Below are positions 7,842-15,912 of a DNA stretch of 54,239 nucleotides, in pieces (position 1 is the stretch's first letter; every line of letters begins with the position of its first letter). A program made the translations under genes and the position numbers. Origin of the DNA: Planctomycetaceae bacterium (GTDB taxonomy: Bacteria; Planctomycetota; Planctomycetia; Planctomycetales; Planctomycetaceae); the NCBI GenBank assembly GCA_028284485.1, contig JANQRQ010000174.1, forward strand, positions 1 through 54,239, in the 5' to 3' direction. The notes beneath the pieces are model-generated. The model worked only from the letters and a program-made list of their open reading frames with translations, ran no database searches and had not been told where the DNA came from.

Positions 7842-9041
7842 TTATCTGCCCGCGCCCTCGTTGAACAGCACCCACGTCCCACTTTTGCCGCCGACGGCGA
7901 TATCGAGCCGGCCGTCACCGTTGAAATCGACGGTGCAAATCTGCATCCCAGTGCCGATTCCTTCCCCTTCGCTGATCGTGTGGCGGGTGAACTTGCGATC
8001 CGAGGCGTCCCATTCGTAATAGTACAGGCATTCCGGTTCGAGCCCGCCGGGATCGCGGCCCGCGTGACCGCGAACACGCTTGCCGGTAATCAGTTCGTTG
8101 TCGCCGTCGCCGTCGAGGTCGACCCAATGCAGGCAATGCGTTTGTGAATAGGAACGGTCGATGAGATGTTCCCGCCATTTCGCGCCGTCTTCGTTGCCAG
8201 GATTGAGCTGCTCAAGCCAGAACAAACCGTAGTCGTGCCCATCGCCCCAGATGATGTCGTTCTTGCCGTCACCGGTGAGATCGACCACCAAAAACGGACA
8301 GCTCCCATGCGGACGACTCCAGTCGTCGTGCAATTTCCATTTTGTTTCGAGCGGATCGGTCGCAGGCTGTTCATACCAGCCGACCATCGTGAGAATGTCT
8401 TCGCGCCCGTCCCCGTTGATGTCGCCGAACGCCATGCCGTGGCCGCACCCCTCAGACCCGATTTCATGTCGGGTTAACGTTGCCTCGCCATTGTCGCCAG
8501 GTGTCAATTTCCAGGCCACGACCGGCTGATCGTCTTTCCAGCAATCGACAACAATCTCCGGTACATCGTCGCCATCGAGATCGCGCAAGAAATAGGCTTC
8601 ATTCTCGCCACGAGTGTTCTTGAGAAGATGCCGCTTCCAAAGCAGCCCCTTTTTCAGGTGGGCTTCGCCAGGATTTTCGAACCAATAGATTTCCGTTTGA
8701 TGCCACGATCCCGAAATGACGTCGACCCAGCCGTCGCCGTTGACGTCGTAAAGATGGTCGCCGTTGTTCCTGATATAGTCGTCATCGAATTCCTCGATAT
8801 AACGGAGAGGTCGCTGAGCAAAATCGGGACCAGCGTACCAGTGCGTTCCGGCAACGATATCGAGTTGTCCATCGTTATTGATATCGCCGACGGCGCAGCC
8901 TTCGTTGGGGCTGATCTGCAGAAGCTGCTTGTGAAACTGAACCGTATCATCAGCGGTGCCAACGGAGCAGATTCCCACCCACAGCGCGAGCGCAGCCAAT
9001 GGTGTCAGCGTCGTCCAATTGAATTTGGGAATATGGACCAT
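7842..9041 (-). CDS. Exported FG-GAP/VCBS-repeat beta-propeller
   Basis: A 399-residue protein with an N-terminal signal peptide (about residues 1-30). It then repeats a calcium-binding loop of the FG-GAP/VCBS type at least seven times, with forms such as DINNDGQLDIV, DVNGDGWVDV, DLDGDDVPEIV, DINGDGREDIL, DLTGDGKNDII, DLDGDGDNELI and DFNGDGRLDIA. Each is the DxDxDGxxD turn between propeller blades of an integrin-alpha-like fold. Such proteins are abundant in planctomycetes; they are exported and probably bind a surface ligand or partner. No catalytic residues are visible. It converges on the plus-strand gene ending at 7764. Confidence 0.88.
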   Translation of the reverse strand: MVHIPKFNWTTLTPLAALALWVGICSVGTADDTVQFHKQLLQISPNEGCAVGDINNDGQLDIVAGTHWYAGPDFAQRPLRYIEEFDDDYIRNNGDHLYDVNGDGWVDVISGSWHQTEIYWFENPGEAHLKKGLLWKRHLLKNTRGENEAYFLRDLDGDDVPEIVVDCWKDDQPVVAWKLTPGDNGEATLTRHEIGSEGCGHGMAFGDINGDGREDILTMVGWYEQPATDPLETKWKLHDDWSRPHGSCPFLVVDLTGDGKNDIIWGDGHDYGLFWLEQLNPGNEDGAKWREHLIDRSYSQTHCLHWVDLDGDGDNELITGKRVRGHAGRDPGGLEPECLYYYEWDASDRKFTRHTISEGEGIGTGMQICTVDFNGDGRLDIAVGGKSGTWVLFNEGAGR

Positions 9042-9238
9042 CGATTCTTTGCTCCCCGAAAGCGTAGATTGAGTTATTATGCATCTTGCCTATTGATTAA
9101 TTCGTTTATTGTCATCGCAGGTACGGAAAATCAAGCGAGATTTGGTGACGGTTTTGGAACGCACCGAAACGACTGCCATCGGTCGATTCCGATGTGGCAA
9201 GGTTGCCGGACTCTGGCAGAGATGTGCGGGGTGGCGAG

Positions 9239-9718
9239 ATGGCAAAGCGAAAGACCTGGCGGGAGAAGCTATCCGACAGCAAGGACCTGCCCAAAGTCGA
9301 GAAGATCCCCAAGAAAATGAACTTGAAATGGGGACATGGAGTGTTCGTCATTCCGGCTCCTATCGAAGTCGATGCCATCATGCGACGGGTGCCGGAAGGC
9401 CGCCTGATTACGATTGCCGAAATTCGCAGTGCCCTGGCGCGAAAACATAGTGTTGATATGGCATGCCCGATTACAACGGGCATCTTTGCGTGGATTGCAG
9501 CTCATGCAGCCGAAGAAGAGATATCGGCGGGCGCCGGCCGAAAAATCACACCCTATTGGCGCACTTTGAAAACCGGGGGCGAACTCAATTTGAAGTATCC
9601 CGGTGGTTTGACATCGCTGAGTCGCCGGCTCAAACAGGAAGGTCATCGCGTGCTTCAGAAAGGAAAGCGGTATTTCGTTAAGGATTACGAGCATTCGTTG
9701 TTTCGGCCGCGAAAATGA
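9239..9718 (+). CDS. MGMT-family DNA-binding protein
   Basis: The open frame begins at 9194, but the ATG at 9239 is preceded by GAG-rich sequence and starts MAKRKTWREKL, giving 159 residues. The centre, VPEGRLITIAEIRSALA then DMACPITTGIFAWIAAHAA, resembles the winged-helix DNA-binding part of O6-alkylguanine methyltransferases, with a Cys-Pro pair where these carry PCHRV. Relatives in many bacteria are annotated MGMT family. It lacks the N-terminal domain of full repair enzymes, so it may be an alkyltransferase-like protein or a dedicated small methyltransferase. The basic N terminus fits DNA binding. Activity is not established. Confidence 0.75.
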   Translation: MAKRKTWREKLSDSKDLPKVEKIPKKMNLKWGHGVFVIPAPIEVDAIMRRVPEGRLITIAEIRSALARKHSVDMACPITTGIFAWIAAHAAEEEISAGAGRKITPYWRTLKTGGELNLKYPGGLTSLSRRLKQEGHRVLQKGKRYFVKDYEHSLFRPRK

Positions 9719-9890
9719 GCGTACCATGCGGCCTAAAAAATTTTGATCCGCTTCGGCTGAGCTTGCGTTCTCTTGCATGAATAGGTCATCAAACGGCATG
9801 ATTCGTCGAGAACCAACGACGATCGCCAGTGGAATTGTGAGCGGGCGTTCGATCTGGGGCTTCGTTGCCAGATAAGGACTCGAGAGCAGC

Positions 9891-10190
9891 GTGAATAACC
9901 TCAGTGAGGAGGATCTGGAATCTCTTAGGCAGCGGATTGCTGTACTGGAGACGCAGGTTCGATTCTTGAAGCGAACCATTGTTGCCCTCGCCCTGTTGTG
10001 TGGGATCATGCTTTTCGGCGATTTTCTGGCACCAGTTCTGTTTGGTGTTGCCAAGGCCATTCTGCTCGTTGCCGCGATTCTGATAGCATTACTGATTGCT
10101 GCGTGGACTTGGCGGGTCCGCCATCAGGTTGCGGCGATTGTCGATCAATCGGATGAGGCATCGTCGCAGCCGTCCGAAAGTGCCAAATGA
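9891..10190 (+). CDS. Small coiled-coil membrane protein, 99 aa
   Basis: GTG start at 9891. Residues 5-30 form a likely coiled coil (heptad-like LRQRIAVLETQVRFLKR), followed by two close hydrophobic segments at about 29-50 and 53-72, then a basic and Ser/Gln-rich cytoplasmic tail. No known family is recognised. It is 16 bases before the next membrane gene, so the two are probably one operon and may act together. Confidence 0.65.
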   Translation: MNNLSEEDLESLRQRIAVLETQVRFLKRTIVALALLCGIMLFGDFLAPVLFGVAKAILLVAAILIALLIAAWTWRVRHQVAAIVDQSDEASSQPSESAK

Positions 10191-10206
10191 GAATAACTCA
10201 AGGCTC

Positions 10207-11013
10207 ATGACCGAACCGACACTCAATTCCGACCGGGTTGTGGAGACGATCGAGAGATTGGGGAATCGTATTGAAGAGCGATTTCCCGATTCCGGTCTCG
10301 GTAAAGTGTGCCGGGAACTCCACGGCATCGCGTCGCGGGCGCGTCACCGGTCAGCACAAATTGCGCGTCCATTCGTTCTCTTGCGGTTATTTATCGGAAT
10401 CTTCATTTTGGGCGCCGTCGGAGCAGCGATTGCCGCAGGAATGGAAATGCTGGAACTCCGAGGCGGGCCCATTGAATTCTCCGACTTTGTCACCGTGACT
10501 GAAGCCGGCTTGAACGTCGTGGTGTTATGCGGTGCGGCGATATTTTTCTTGGTGACACTTGAGATTCGCATCAAGCGTCGCCGTGCACTAACGGCTCTGC
10601 ACGAGTTGCGGTCGATTGCGCACGTCATCGATATGCATCAATTGACCAAAGATCCGGAACGGCTGCGAGGCGATGCGCAACGGACAAAGTCGTCTCCGGT
10701 GCCGGAAATGACGCGGTACGAATTGGGGCGGTATCTCGACTATTGCAGCGAAATGTTGTCGCTCAACGGCAAGGTGGCAGCACTGTATATCCAACATTTT
10801 GACGATACGGCAGCGGTGGGAGCCGCCAACGAAATCGAGCAGCTGACGACCGCATTGGCCCGCAAGATCTGGCAGAAAATCATGACCCTTCCGCACGAGT
10901 CGGAGAACCGACTCTCGAAACCTGAATCGCCTGCTGAGCCGTCAAGCGGCACGCAACCAGCGAGTCGATCATCGGCAAATGTGCCTGATTCCGTTTCAGC
11001 GGAAAACCAATAG
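10207..11013 (+). CDS. Membrane protein with two transmembrane helices, 268 aa
   Basis: The frame opens at 10096 inside the preceding gene, but the ATG at 10207, 16 bases after that gene stops, is the natural start. Two hydrophobic segments lie at about residues 54-76 and 97-118. Between helix 2 and the C terminus there is a soluble helical part with an LxxLRSIAHVIDMHQLTKDPER region near 130-150, and the C terminus is Ser/Glu-rich and disordered. No recognised domain. The short spacing suggests a two-gene operon with the 99-residue coiled-coil protein. Confidence 0.72.
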   Translation: MTEPTLNSDRVVETIERLGNRIEERFPDSGLGKVCRELHGIASRARHRSAQIARPFVLLRLFIGIFILGAVGAAIAAGMEMLELRGGPIEFSDFVTVTEAGLNVVVLCGAAIFFLVTLEIRIKRRRALTALHELRSIAHVIDMHQLTKDPERLRGDAQRTKSSPVPEMTRYELGRYLDYCSEMLSLNGKVAALYIQHFDDTAAVGAANEIEQLTTALARKIWQKIMTLPHESENRLSKPESPAEPSSGTQPASRSSANVPDSVSAENQ

Positions 11014-11094
11014 CTCGATCAGCTGCAGACAAGCCGCATCATTTCTGGTGACGGAGCGCGTTAGGCCATTTGCATCGCGCGAAGAGTTTAGCAC

Positions 11095-12075
11095 CTATTT
11101 GAGGTAGATCTTAAATACCCAGAAAGCGACGGCCGGTGTGACAATAAATGCCGGCATATAGCGGATCATTGCGCTTTGATCGGCCAGCCCGAACACGCCA
11201 ATCAGAATGGAACCGATCAACGCCCACATGATGAACAGGTATCCCATATTCTTGCGCTGACTGCGTTCTTCCTCCGACAGTTGGGAAACGACTTTGCGCG
11301 GCTTTTTGGAAGAAGCGGTGGCGGTCGTGGATGCCCCCGACACGGCTTCGTCACGCATTCCGGGGGCGTAATATTTGGCGATCCCTTGATTGATCGACCG
11401 TGGCGTCGCCATGACTCGCCGAATGGGAACGCTAAACCGCATTCGCAATTCTTCCTCGAGTTCGTGTGGCAAGTCGTCGCTACAAGCCACGAGCAAGGTA
11501 TCGTCGTCAACAAACAGCGGTAGAATCGAATTTCGTTTGACGACATTTCGCGGCAATTGGTCAAGCACGTCGTCATCGGGGATCATTTCATCCAAATCGA
11601 CGAATGAAATTCGCAGTTCTTGGGCGAACGCCTGAGTTGCAGCTTCGGCATCGGCAATTTTCATTTGCACGACAGCATCGCGCATTGAAATGCCGCGTTT
11701 TTTCGCGAATTCCTGAACTTCTTTCGCTTGTTCCTTTGTCAGTTTCTTTTGCCGATACAGGACATTCAGCAGTGAAATTCTTTTGACTTCGCCGCTATCT
11801 TCGAATTCGCGTCCCAGACTTTCGTCGTATTCGCGTTTTCGATCGAGGTCGGTCAGGCAAAGCATGGCTTTGGCCAACTCGTTCAGCAAGTCCTGAGATT
11901 GTTCGGAGTATTCCCCCGATGCGTACTTCTTGACGTGGGCGTTGAGCTTCTTGTAGTTCTTGCGGATCTTATCCAGATCATCTTCAAACTGGACGAGACG
12001 CAGCAGCGTGTAATGGTCCAACGGCCGCTGTTCGTCAGGAATTCCCAGCCACTCTTTATAAACGTCCAGTTCCAC
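11095..12075 (-). CDS. J-like / PilB-N-domain membrane protein, Hsp70 partner
   Basis: A GTG start at 12075 has GGGAGAG 8 bases upstream; product 326 residues. Residues 1-92 have the helix pattern of a J domain (LGIPDEQRPLDHYTLL, later LLNELAKAMLCLTDLDRKREYDESL), but the HPD tripeptide that stimulates Hsp70 ATPase is absent. Residues about 95-235 resemble the MshEN/T2SSE N-terminal domain of PilB/GspE (LTKEQAKEVQEFAKKRG, then RNSILPLFVDDDTLLVACSDD). The end, about 278-325, has two membrane helices. It lies 25 bases after the Hsp70 gene, so the pair is very likely one operon. The MshEN domain binds c-di-GMP in some proteins; whether it does here is unknown. Confidence 0.78.
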   Translation of the reverse strand: MELDVYKEWLGIPDEQRPLDHYTLLRLVQFEDDLDKIRKNYKKLNAHVKKYASGEYSEQSQDLLNELAKAMLCLTDLDRKREYDESLGREFEDSGEVKRISLLNVLYRQKKLTKEQAKEVQEFAKKRGISMRDAVVQMKIADAEAATQAFAQELRISFVDLDEMIPDDDVLDQLPRNVVKRNSILPLFVDDDTLLVACSDDLPHELEEELRMRFSVPIRRVMATPRSINQGIAKYYAPGMRDEAVSGASTTATASSKKPRKVVSQLSEEERSQRKNMGYLFIMWALIGSILIGVFGLADQSAMIRYMPAFIVTPAVAFWVFKIYLK

Positions 12076-12100
12076 GTGTTACTCTCCCGAAAGCAGACTG

Positions 12101-13678
12101 TTATTCCACCTGATATCTTTCCGCCAGTTTTTCAAACAGTTGCAATCCTTTGTCGTTGAGCCCCGTATCTCGAATGATAGACGTCGATGCTTCATTCTTG
12201 CCCGTCAGTTCTAGCGCCGACGCATGAATTCGGCCGCTGGAATCATATTCGTAGGTCAACTCGACCGGCGATCCTGCCGGAAGATTGGGGGGTAATCCTT
12301 TGATTTGGAATTGTCCAATTGTAACGCAGGCATCGGGATCTCGCGCTTCTCCTTCCAAAACGCTAATCTGAATTCGCTCCTGGTTAGCCACATTGGTCAC
12401 GAATCGCTGATGAACGCTGTGCGGAATCTCGGTATTTCGAGGAACCATGATATGGTTGATTTTTCGGCTGCGATCAGCGGGATCGGTGATTTTAACGCCG
12501 AGTGAATGGGAATTCACGTCAATTGTGTTCACCGACCTCAAACGGTTGATGACCGTTTTGGCCATCCCGCTTTCACCACCGGTTGCCTTGGCCTCTAAAA
12601 TTGCCGCGTGGATCGCAGCCCCTTGAGCAACTGCCTCTTCGGGAGATAGTTCCCGGCACGGCTTGCGGCGGCAGACTTGTTCCAGCATTTCTTCGACCGC
12701 AGGCATGTATGTGGAGCCACCAACCAGGATCACTTCATCCAGTTGGCTAATGTCGACATCAGAGACTTCGAGTACCAATTCGGTTGTATCGCGTGTGCGT
12801 TGCAGCAGGTCGGCCGTCAGTCTTTCAAAGTCGCCACGTGTGACTGCGATCGTTTGCGACTTGCCTTGATGTGTGCAACTGATGGGGACCTGGGCACGCG
12901 TGCTTAAGTCTCGCTTGGCCTGTTCGCATTCTTGCGAGAGATGCATCAACGCGATGGGATCTTCGCGCGGATCAAGGTCAAACTTCTTCTGAAAGCTTTC
13001 GGCCACAAAGTCAACGATGCGACGACTCCAATCGAGGCCGCCGAGTTTCACGTCGCCGTCGGTGGCAAGCACACGAAAGTGAGTCGGCGAATAGCGAACA
13101 ACCGTCACATCAAATGTTCCGCCACCCAGGTCATAAACCAGCACGGTTTTTTCAGCCTGTTGAGCATCGGTTCGCCCTAATTCGCCACGATTCCAAGCGA
13201 ATGCCAATGTCGCTGCGGTCGGCTCGTTAATAATGTCTAAGACATTCAGGCCGGCGATGCGTCCTGCATCCTGGGTTGCCTTCCGACGGACGTCGTTGAA
13301 GTAGTAGGGCACCGTAATTACGGCATTGGCAATCTTGCCGATTTGCTTCTCTGCGTCTTGCTTTAGCTTTTTGAGAATCAGTGCCGAAATGAATTCCGGT
13401 GTAAGCTTTTGATCGCGGTAGATCACCGAGAAGTCGTTACTTCCCATTTGTCGTTTGATCGCTTCAACAACATGGTGCGGATCGGATTCGGCGATCAACC
13501 GGGGGGATGGCCCGACAAAGACTCGCTCTTCGTCGGAAAGTAGCACCACCGAGGGTGTTGTGACGCGGCCGTCGGCATCGCAAATCGAGGCTGCTGCCCC
13601 TTTCATATCGAGCTGCGCAATCGCTGAATACGTAGTACCCAAATCGATTCCGACGGTTTGACCTTCGAGCAGTTTCAT
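12101..13678 (-). CDS. Hsp70-family chaperone lacking the C-terminal lid
   Basis: ATG at 13678 begins MKLLEGQTVGIDLGTTYS; a TTG at 13696 gives six more residues and is less likely. The nucleotide-binding domain is complete: IDLGTTYS phosphate 1, NEPTAATLAF near 165, DLGGGTFDVTVV phosphate 2 near 190, VGGSTYMP near 330. A substrate-binding beta domain follows (HSLGVKITD to TYEYDSSGRIHASALE, about 400-490). At 525 residues it is about 110 shorter than DnaK and stops after the beta domain, so the alpha-helical lid and the EEVD-like tail are missing. It is a paralogue, not the housekeeping DnaK, and its next gene is the J-like membrane protein. Confidence 0.88.
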   Translation of the reverse strand: MKLLEGQTVGIDLGTTYSAIAQLDMKGAAASICDADGRVTTPSVVLLSDEERVFVGPSPRLIAESDPHHVVEAIKRQMGSNDFSVIYRDQKLTPEFISALILKKLKQDAEKQIGKIANAVITVPYYFNDVRRKATQDAGRIAGLNVLDIINEPTAATLAFAWNRGELGRTDAQQAEKTVLVYDLGGGTFDVTVVRYSPTHFRVLATDGDVKLGGLDWSRRIVDFVAESFQKKFDLDPREDPIALMHLSQECEQAKRDLSTRAQVPISCTHQGKSQTIAVTRGDFERLTADLLQRTRDTTELVLEVSDVDISQLDEVILVGGSTYMPAVEEMLEQVCRRKPCRELSPEEAVAQGAAIHAAILEAKATGGESGMAKTVINRLRSVNTIDVNSHSLGVKITDPADRSRKINHIMVPRNTEIPHSVHQRFVTNVANQERIQISVLEGEARDPDACVTIGQFQIKGLPPNLPAGSPVELTYEYDSSGRIHASALELTGKNEASTSIIRDTGLNDKGLQLFEKLAERYQVE

Positions 13679-14000
13679 TGGTGTGTTGTAGCGCAACCTT
13701 TTGGTGCGACGGGAGAAGTGTCAGTGATTCACGCCAACCGGGGTCAGCCGAAGGCGGCTTTGAGAATCTGTATCGAGATTGGTTCCACAAGCCTCGATAC
13801 TCTCATTTTGACAGGCCCTACGCGCGGAATCAAGGTTCGTATTTGCGGAGATGGCCCCTGAATGCCGCTCAATTATCCAACGGATCTCATTGCCTTAACG
13901 GTGGTTCGGTCATGGAATTTCGGCGGTTGCTGCCTGGTCGACGGTATGGTGTTGTCGGTTTCGTGTCCCCGTTATTGGGAACGCGAAACTGGCAGCGATT
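13679..14000. other. Intergenic region upstream of Hsp70, with extended hairpin
   Basis: 322 bases upstream of the Hsp70 gene. I see no gene; a short plus-strand frame at 13862-14053 overlaps the phosphotransferase gene. GTATCGAG at 13770-13777 pairs with CTCGATAC at 13793-13800, and beyond a 4-base bulge TGAGA at 13761-13765 pairs with TCTCA at 13801-13805. The stem lies about 90-130 bases upstream of the Hsp70 ATG and could be a regulatory stem or a terminator for the unit upstream. No CIRCE element was found. Confidence 0.5.
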
Positions 14001-15029
14001 TCAACAACCAAACCAAAACGAAGCGAGTTGCTCAAGCGATCGAACCGAACTAGGTGGCGGGCAAATGGCGAAAAAACTCCGCAAGTTGCAGTATCTGTGT
14101 AGCAGGAGATTGCACAAAATTCGCGCGGACAATGACTCGGTCAGTTCGTTGTCGGAGTAGCCGTATCGCAGAAGAAACTCTCGAAACATCTCACGTTCTC
14201 CGCGTGTCACAAACAAGCCGATCGCGGCAAAATCGTATTCTCGATGGCCGACAAATGCGTCACCAAAGTCAAATAGGCCGGTCAGTTCCCAAACTCCGTT
14301 CGACGATTCTGAAGTCAACCACACGTCGTCGGTCAATTCTGTGTGCAGCAAAACTGGTTGAAAAGGCATGCGAGCTTCACGCAAATTTGAATCCAGGAAT
14401 CGATCCACCTGGTCCACCCAGTGATTGTCCAAACCGAGCTGAGCTTGCCGACTCGAAACCTGACGACGTTTGTTCTCGACTTCGGTATTCCAGTCGGCTG
14501 TGAATCGCTGGAACGGAGGAGTGAGTGGAAGGGAATGCAACGTCGCGGTCACGTTGGCAATTTGATTGATCAACTGTTTTCGATTATCGACGCCCAGAAG
14601 TGGCCAAACGGTTCCCAAACTTTGACCGCGCAGTTGGGTCATGACGAGATACGGCCACCCTTCGATTTCACCGCGTGCCGCAATCGTCGGTGTCGGAACT
14701 GGTAGCTGGGAATGAATCGTGTGCAATACCAGGGATTCGATTGCGATATCTTCACCAAATAGCGGGCAGTACAATTTGATGACAAATTCCTTGCCAACTG
14801 AGAAGACGATTTGCGTGCCCGACTCGTACAGGTGAATCGGTTCGGATGGGAGCCGATGTTGTTCGCAGATCTGACGTATTGCCGGGCTGTACGTTTCTGA
14901 ATTCCGGGGAACCTCGTCCCAGGCTCGGTCGCAAAGATCGTCATGTGCCGTTCTTATCAGAAACGCTGACTCCTCACGTGGCGGGGCCGGTGGAATGGTA
15001 AATTCAGGCAGCAGCACAAGAAGCCTCAT
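14001..15029 (-). CDS. Aminoglycoside-phosphotransferase-family kinase-like protein
   Basis: A 342-residue protein of the APH/choline-kinase fold. The ATP-binding lysine is probably K85 (EFVIKLYCP), with partner E98, and the metal-binding DFG is at 254-256 in GLFDFGDAFVGH followed by EYDFA. The catalytic loop is unusual: it reads LLHTELTDDVWL at 227-238, so the HxD aspartate is Glu and the usual +5 Asn is replaced. This pattern is not that of the classical resistance enzymes, so drug resistance should not be assumed. Substrates could be a small metabolite or alcohol. The promoter region upstream holds a 14-base palindrome. Confidence 0.78.
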   Translation of the reverse strand: MRLLVLLPEFTIPPAPPREESAFLIRTAHDDLCDRAWDEVPRNSETYSPAIRQICEQHRLPSEPIHLYESGTQIVFSVGKEFVIKLYCPLFGEDIAIESLVLHTIHSQLPVPTPTIAARGEIEGWPYLVMTQLRGQSLGTVWPLLGVDNRKQLINQIANVTATLHSLPLTPPFQRFTADWNTEVENKRRQVSSRQAQLGLDNHWVDQVDRFLDSNLREARMPFQPVLLHTELTDDVWLTSESSNGVWELTGLFDFGDAFVGHREYDFAAIGLFVTRGEREMFREFLLRYGYSDNELTESLSARILCNLLLHRYCNLRSFFAICPPPSSVRSLEQLASFWFGC

Positions 15030-15091
15030 TCAGTATGCGGTCGTTCGAGATAGAGGCTGGGCGAAAGCGGCGGCTTTAGCCTGTCGGCGTG

Positions 15092-15105
15092 AGCACGATC
15101 GTGCT
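15092..15105. promoter_or_regulatory. 14-base perfect palindrome, possible operator
   Basis: AGCACGATCGTGCT is a perfect 14-base palindrome about 63 bases upstream of the phosphotransferase start, between it and the methyltransferase gene. Such a symmetric site could bind a dimeric regulator, but one copy only is visible and the reading is an inference. Confidence 0.35.
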
Positions 15106-15132
15106 TCCGAAGCAAGTGTTTCTCACCGCACG

Positions 15133-15912
15133 CTATTCCCGTTTCTGATGAACACTGTTCGCAGGAAGTGCTTTGCGTCCACCGAATAACGCCAGTTCGA
15201 GGATTTTGAAGTAACAGTCGACATCGGTGAATCCGATTTCACATAACCAGCGACATTGTTCTTCGACCGAAGCGAGGATGTTGGCAGACCAATCAGTTCG
15301 ATTGACATATTCATCGGCAACTTGTTCGCGCGAATGTTTGCTTTGACGCTGTCGATGGTAGTCCCATAACGAATCAATCATGAGGTTGTCGAAGGCCGCC
15401 TCGCCCCATTTCGATTGAGAACTGACATGTTCGAGATTCAGAAAAACCCCACCGGGAGCAAGCAACTCGAAGATTTCACCGTAAAGTGCGGCTTTGCGTT
15501 CGTCGGGTTGATGGTGAATCGAGAAGCCCGAAACCACCAGATCGAATGGTCGATGGTCGGACACGGATTCGACCCAGCAGCGTTCACCGTAGTCGGCGTT
15601 CAAAAAGTGACATCGTAAAGAGTCACTTTGGGAACGTTGCTTGGCTGCTGCCAACATCGTTTCGGAAAAATCGACAAAGACCGCTTGCGCACGCGGATGT
15701 CGCTCGAGTAACGAAAGTCCGAGTATGCCATCGCCACACCCAAGATCGAGAATTTTGACAATCGGGATTCCGCACCCATCGACGACGCGATGTAAAACGT
15801 CGATTTGTTCCGCGGCGAGCGGAACACCTCCCCGAATGCCCTCGAGGAAGCGAGTGGCCAACTCTCGTTGCTGCCAGACTTTGTCGCTTCGAGTTTTTCG
15901 CTGCTCGTTCAT
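15133..15912 (-). CDS. Class I SAM-dependent methyltransferase
   Basis: A 259-residue Rossmann-type methyltransferase. Motif I ILDLGCGDGILG is at about residues 56-67, motif II QAVFVDFSE near 77, FLNADYG near 103, and the post-III DLVVSGFSIHHQPD near 124. These residues bind S-adenosylmethionine. Length and the DVxxFLNLEH part fit the Methyltransf_11/25 group acting on small molecules. The start codon overlaps the stop of the upstream GNAT gene by 4 bases (ATGA at 15909-15912), which indicates translational coupling. The acceptor substrate is unknown. Confidence 0.87.
   Translation of the reverse strand: MNEQRKTRSDKVWQQRELATRFLEGIRGGVPLAAEQIDVLHRVVDGCGIPIVKILDLGCGDGILGLSLLERHPRAQAVFVDFSETMLAAAKQRSQSDSLRCHFLNADYGERCWVESVSDHRPFDLVVSGFSIHHQPDERKAALYGEIFELLAPGGVFLNLEHVSSQSKWGEAAFDNLMIDSLWDYHRQRQSKHSREQVADEYVNRTDWSANILASVEEQCRWLCEIGFTDVDCYFKILELALFGGRKALPANSVHQKRE

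Noticed and set aside
13862..14053. 63-codon plus-strand frame between Hsp70 and the phosphotransferase
   Set aside because: It overlaps the 3' end of the phosphotransferase gene and has no ribosome site.
14001..15029. Antibiotic resistance call for the APH-fold protein
   Set aside because: The altered catalytic loop and lack of context give no support for drug phosphorylation.
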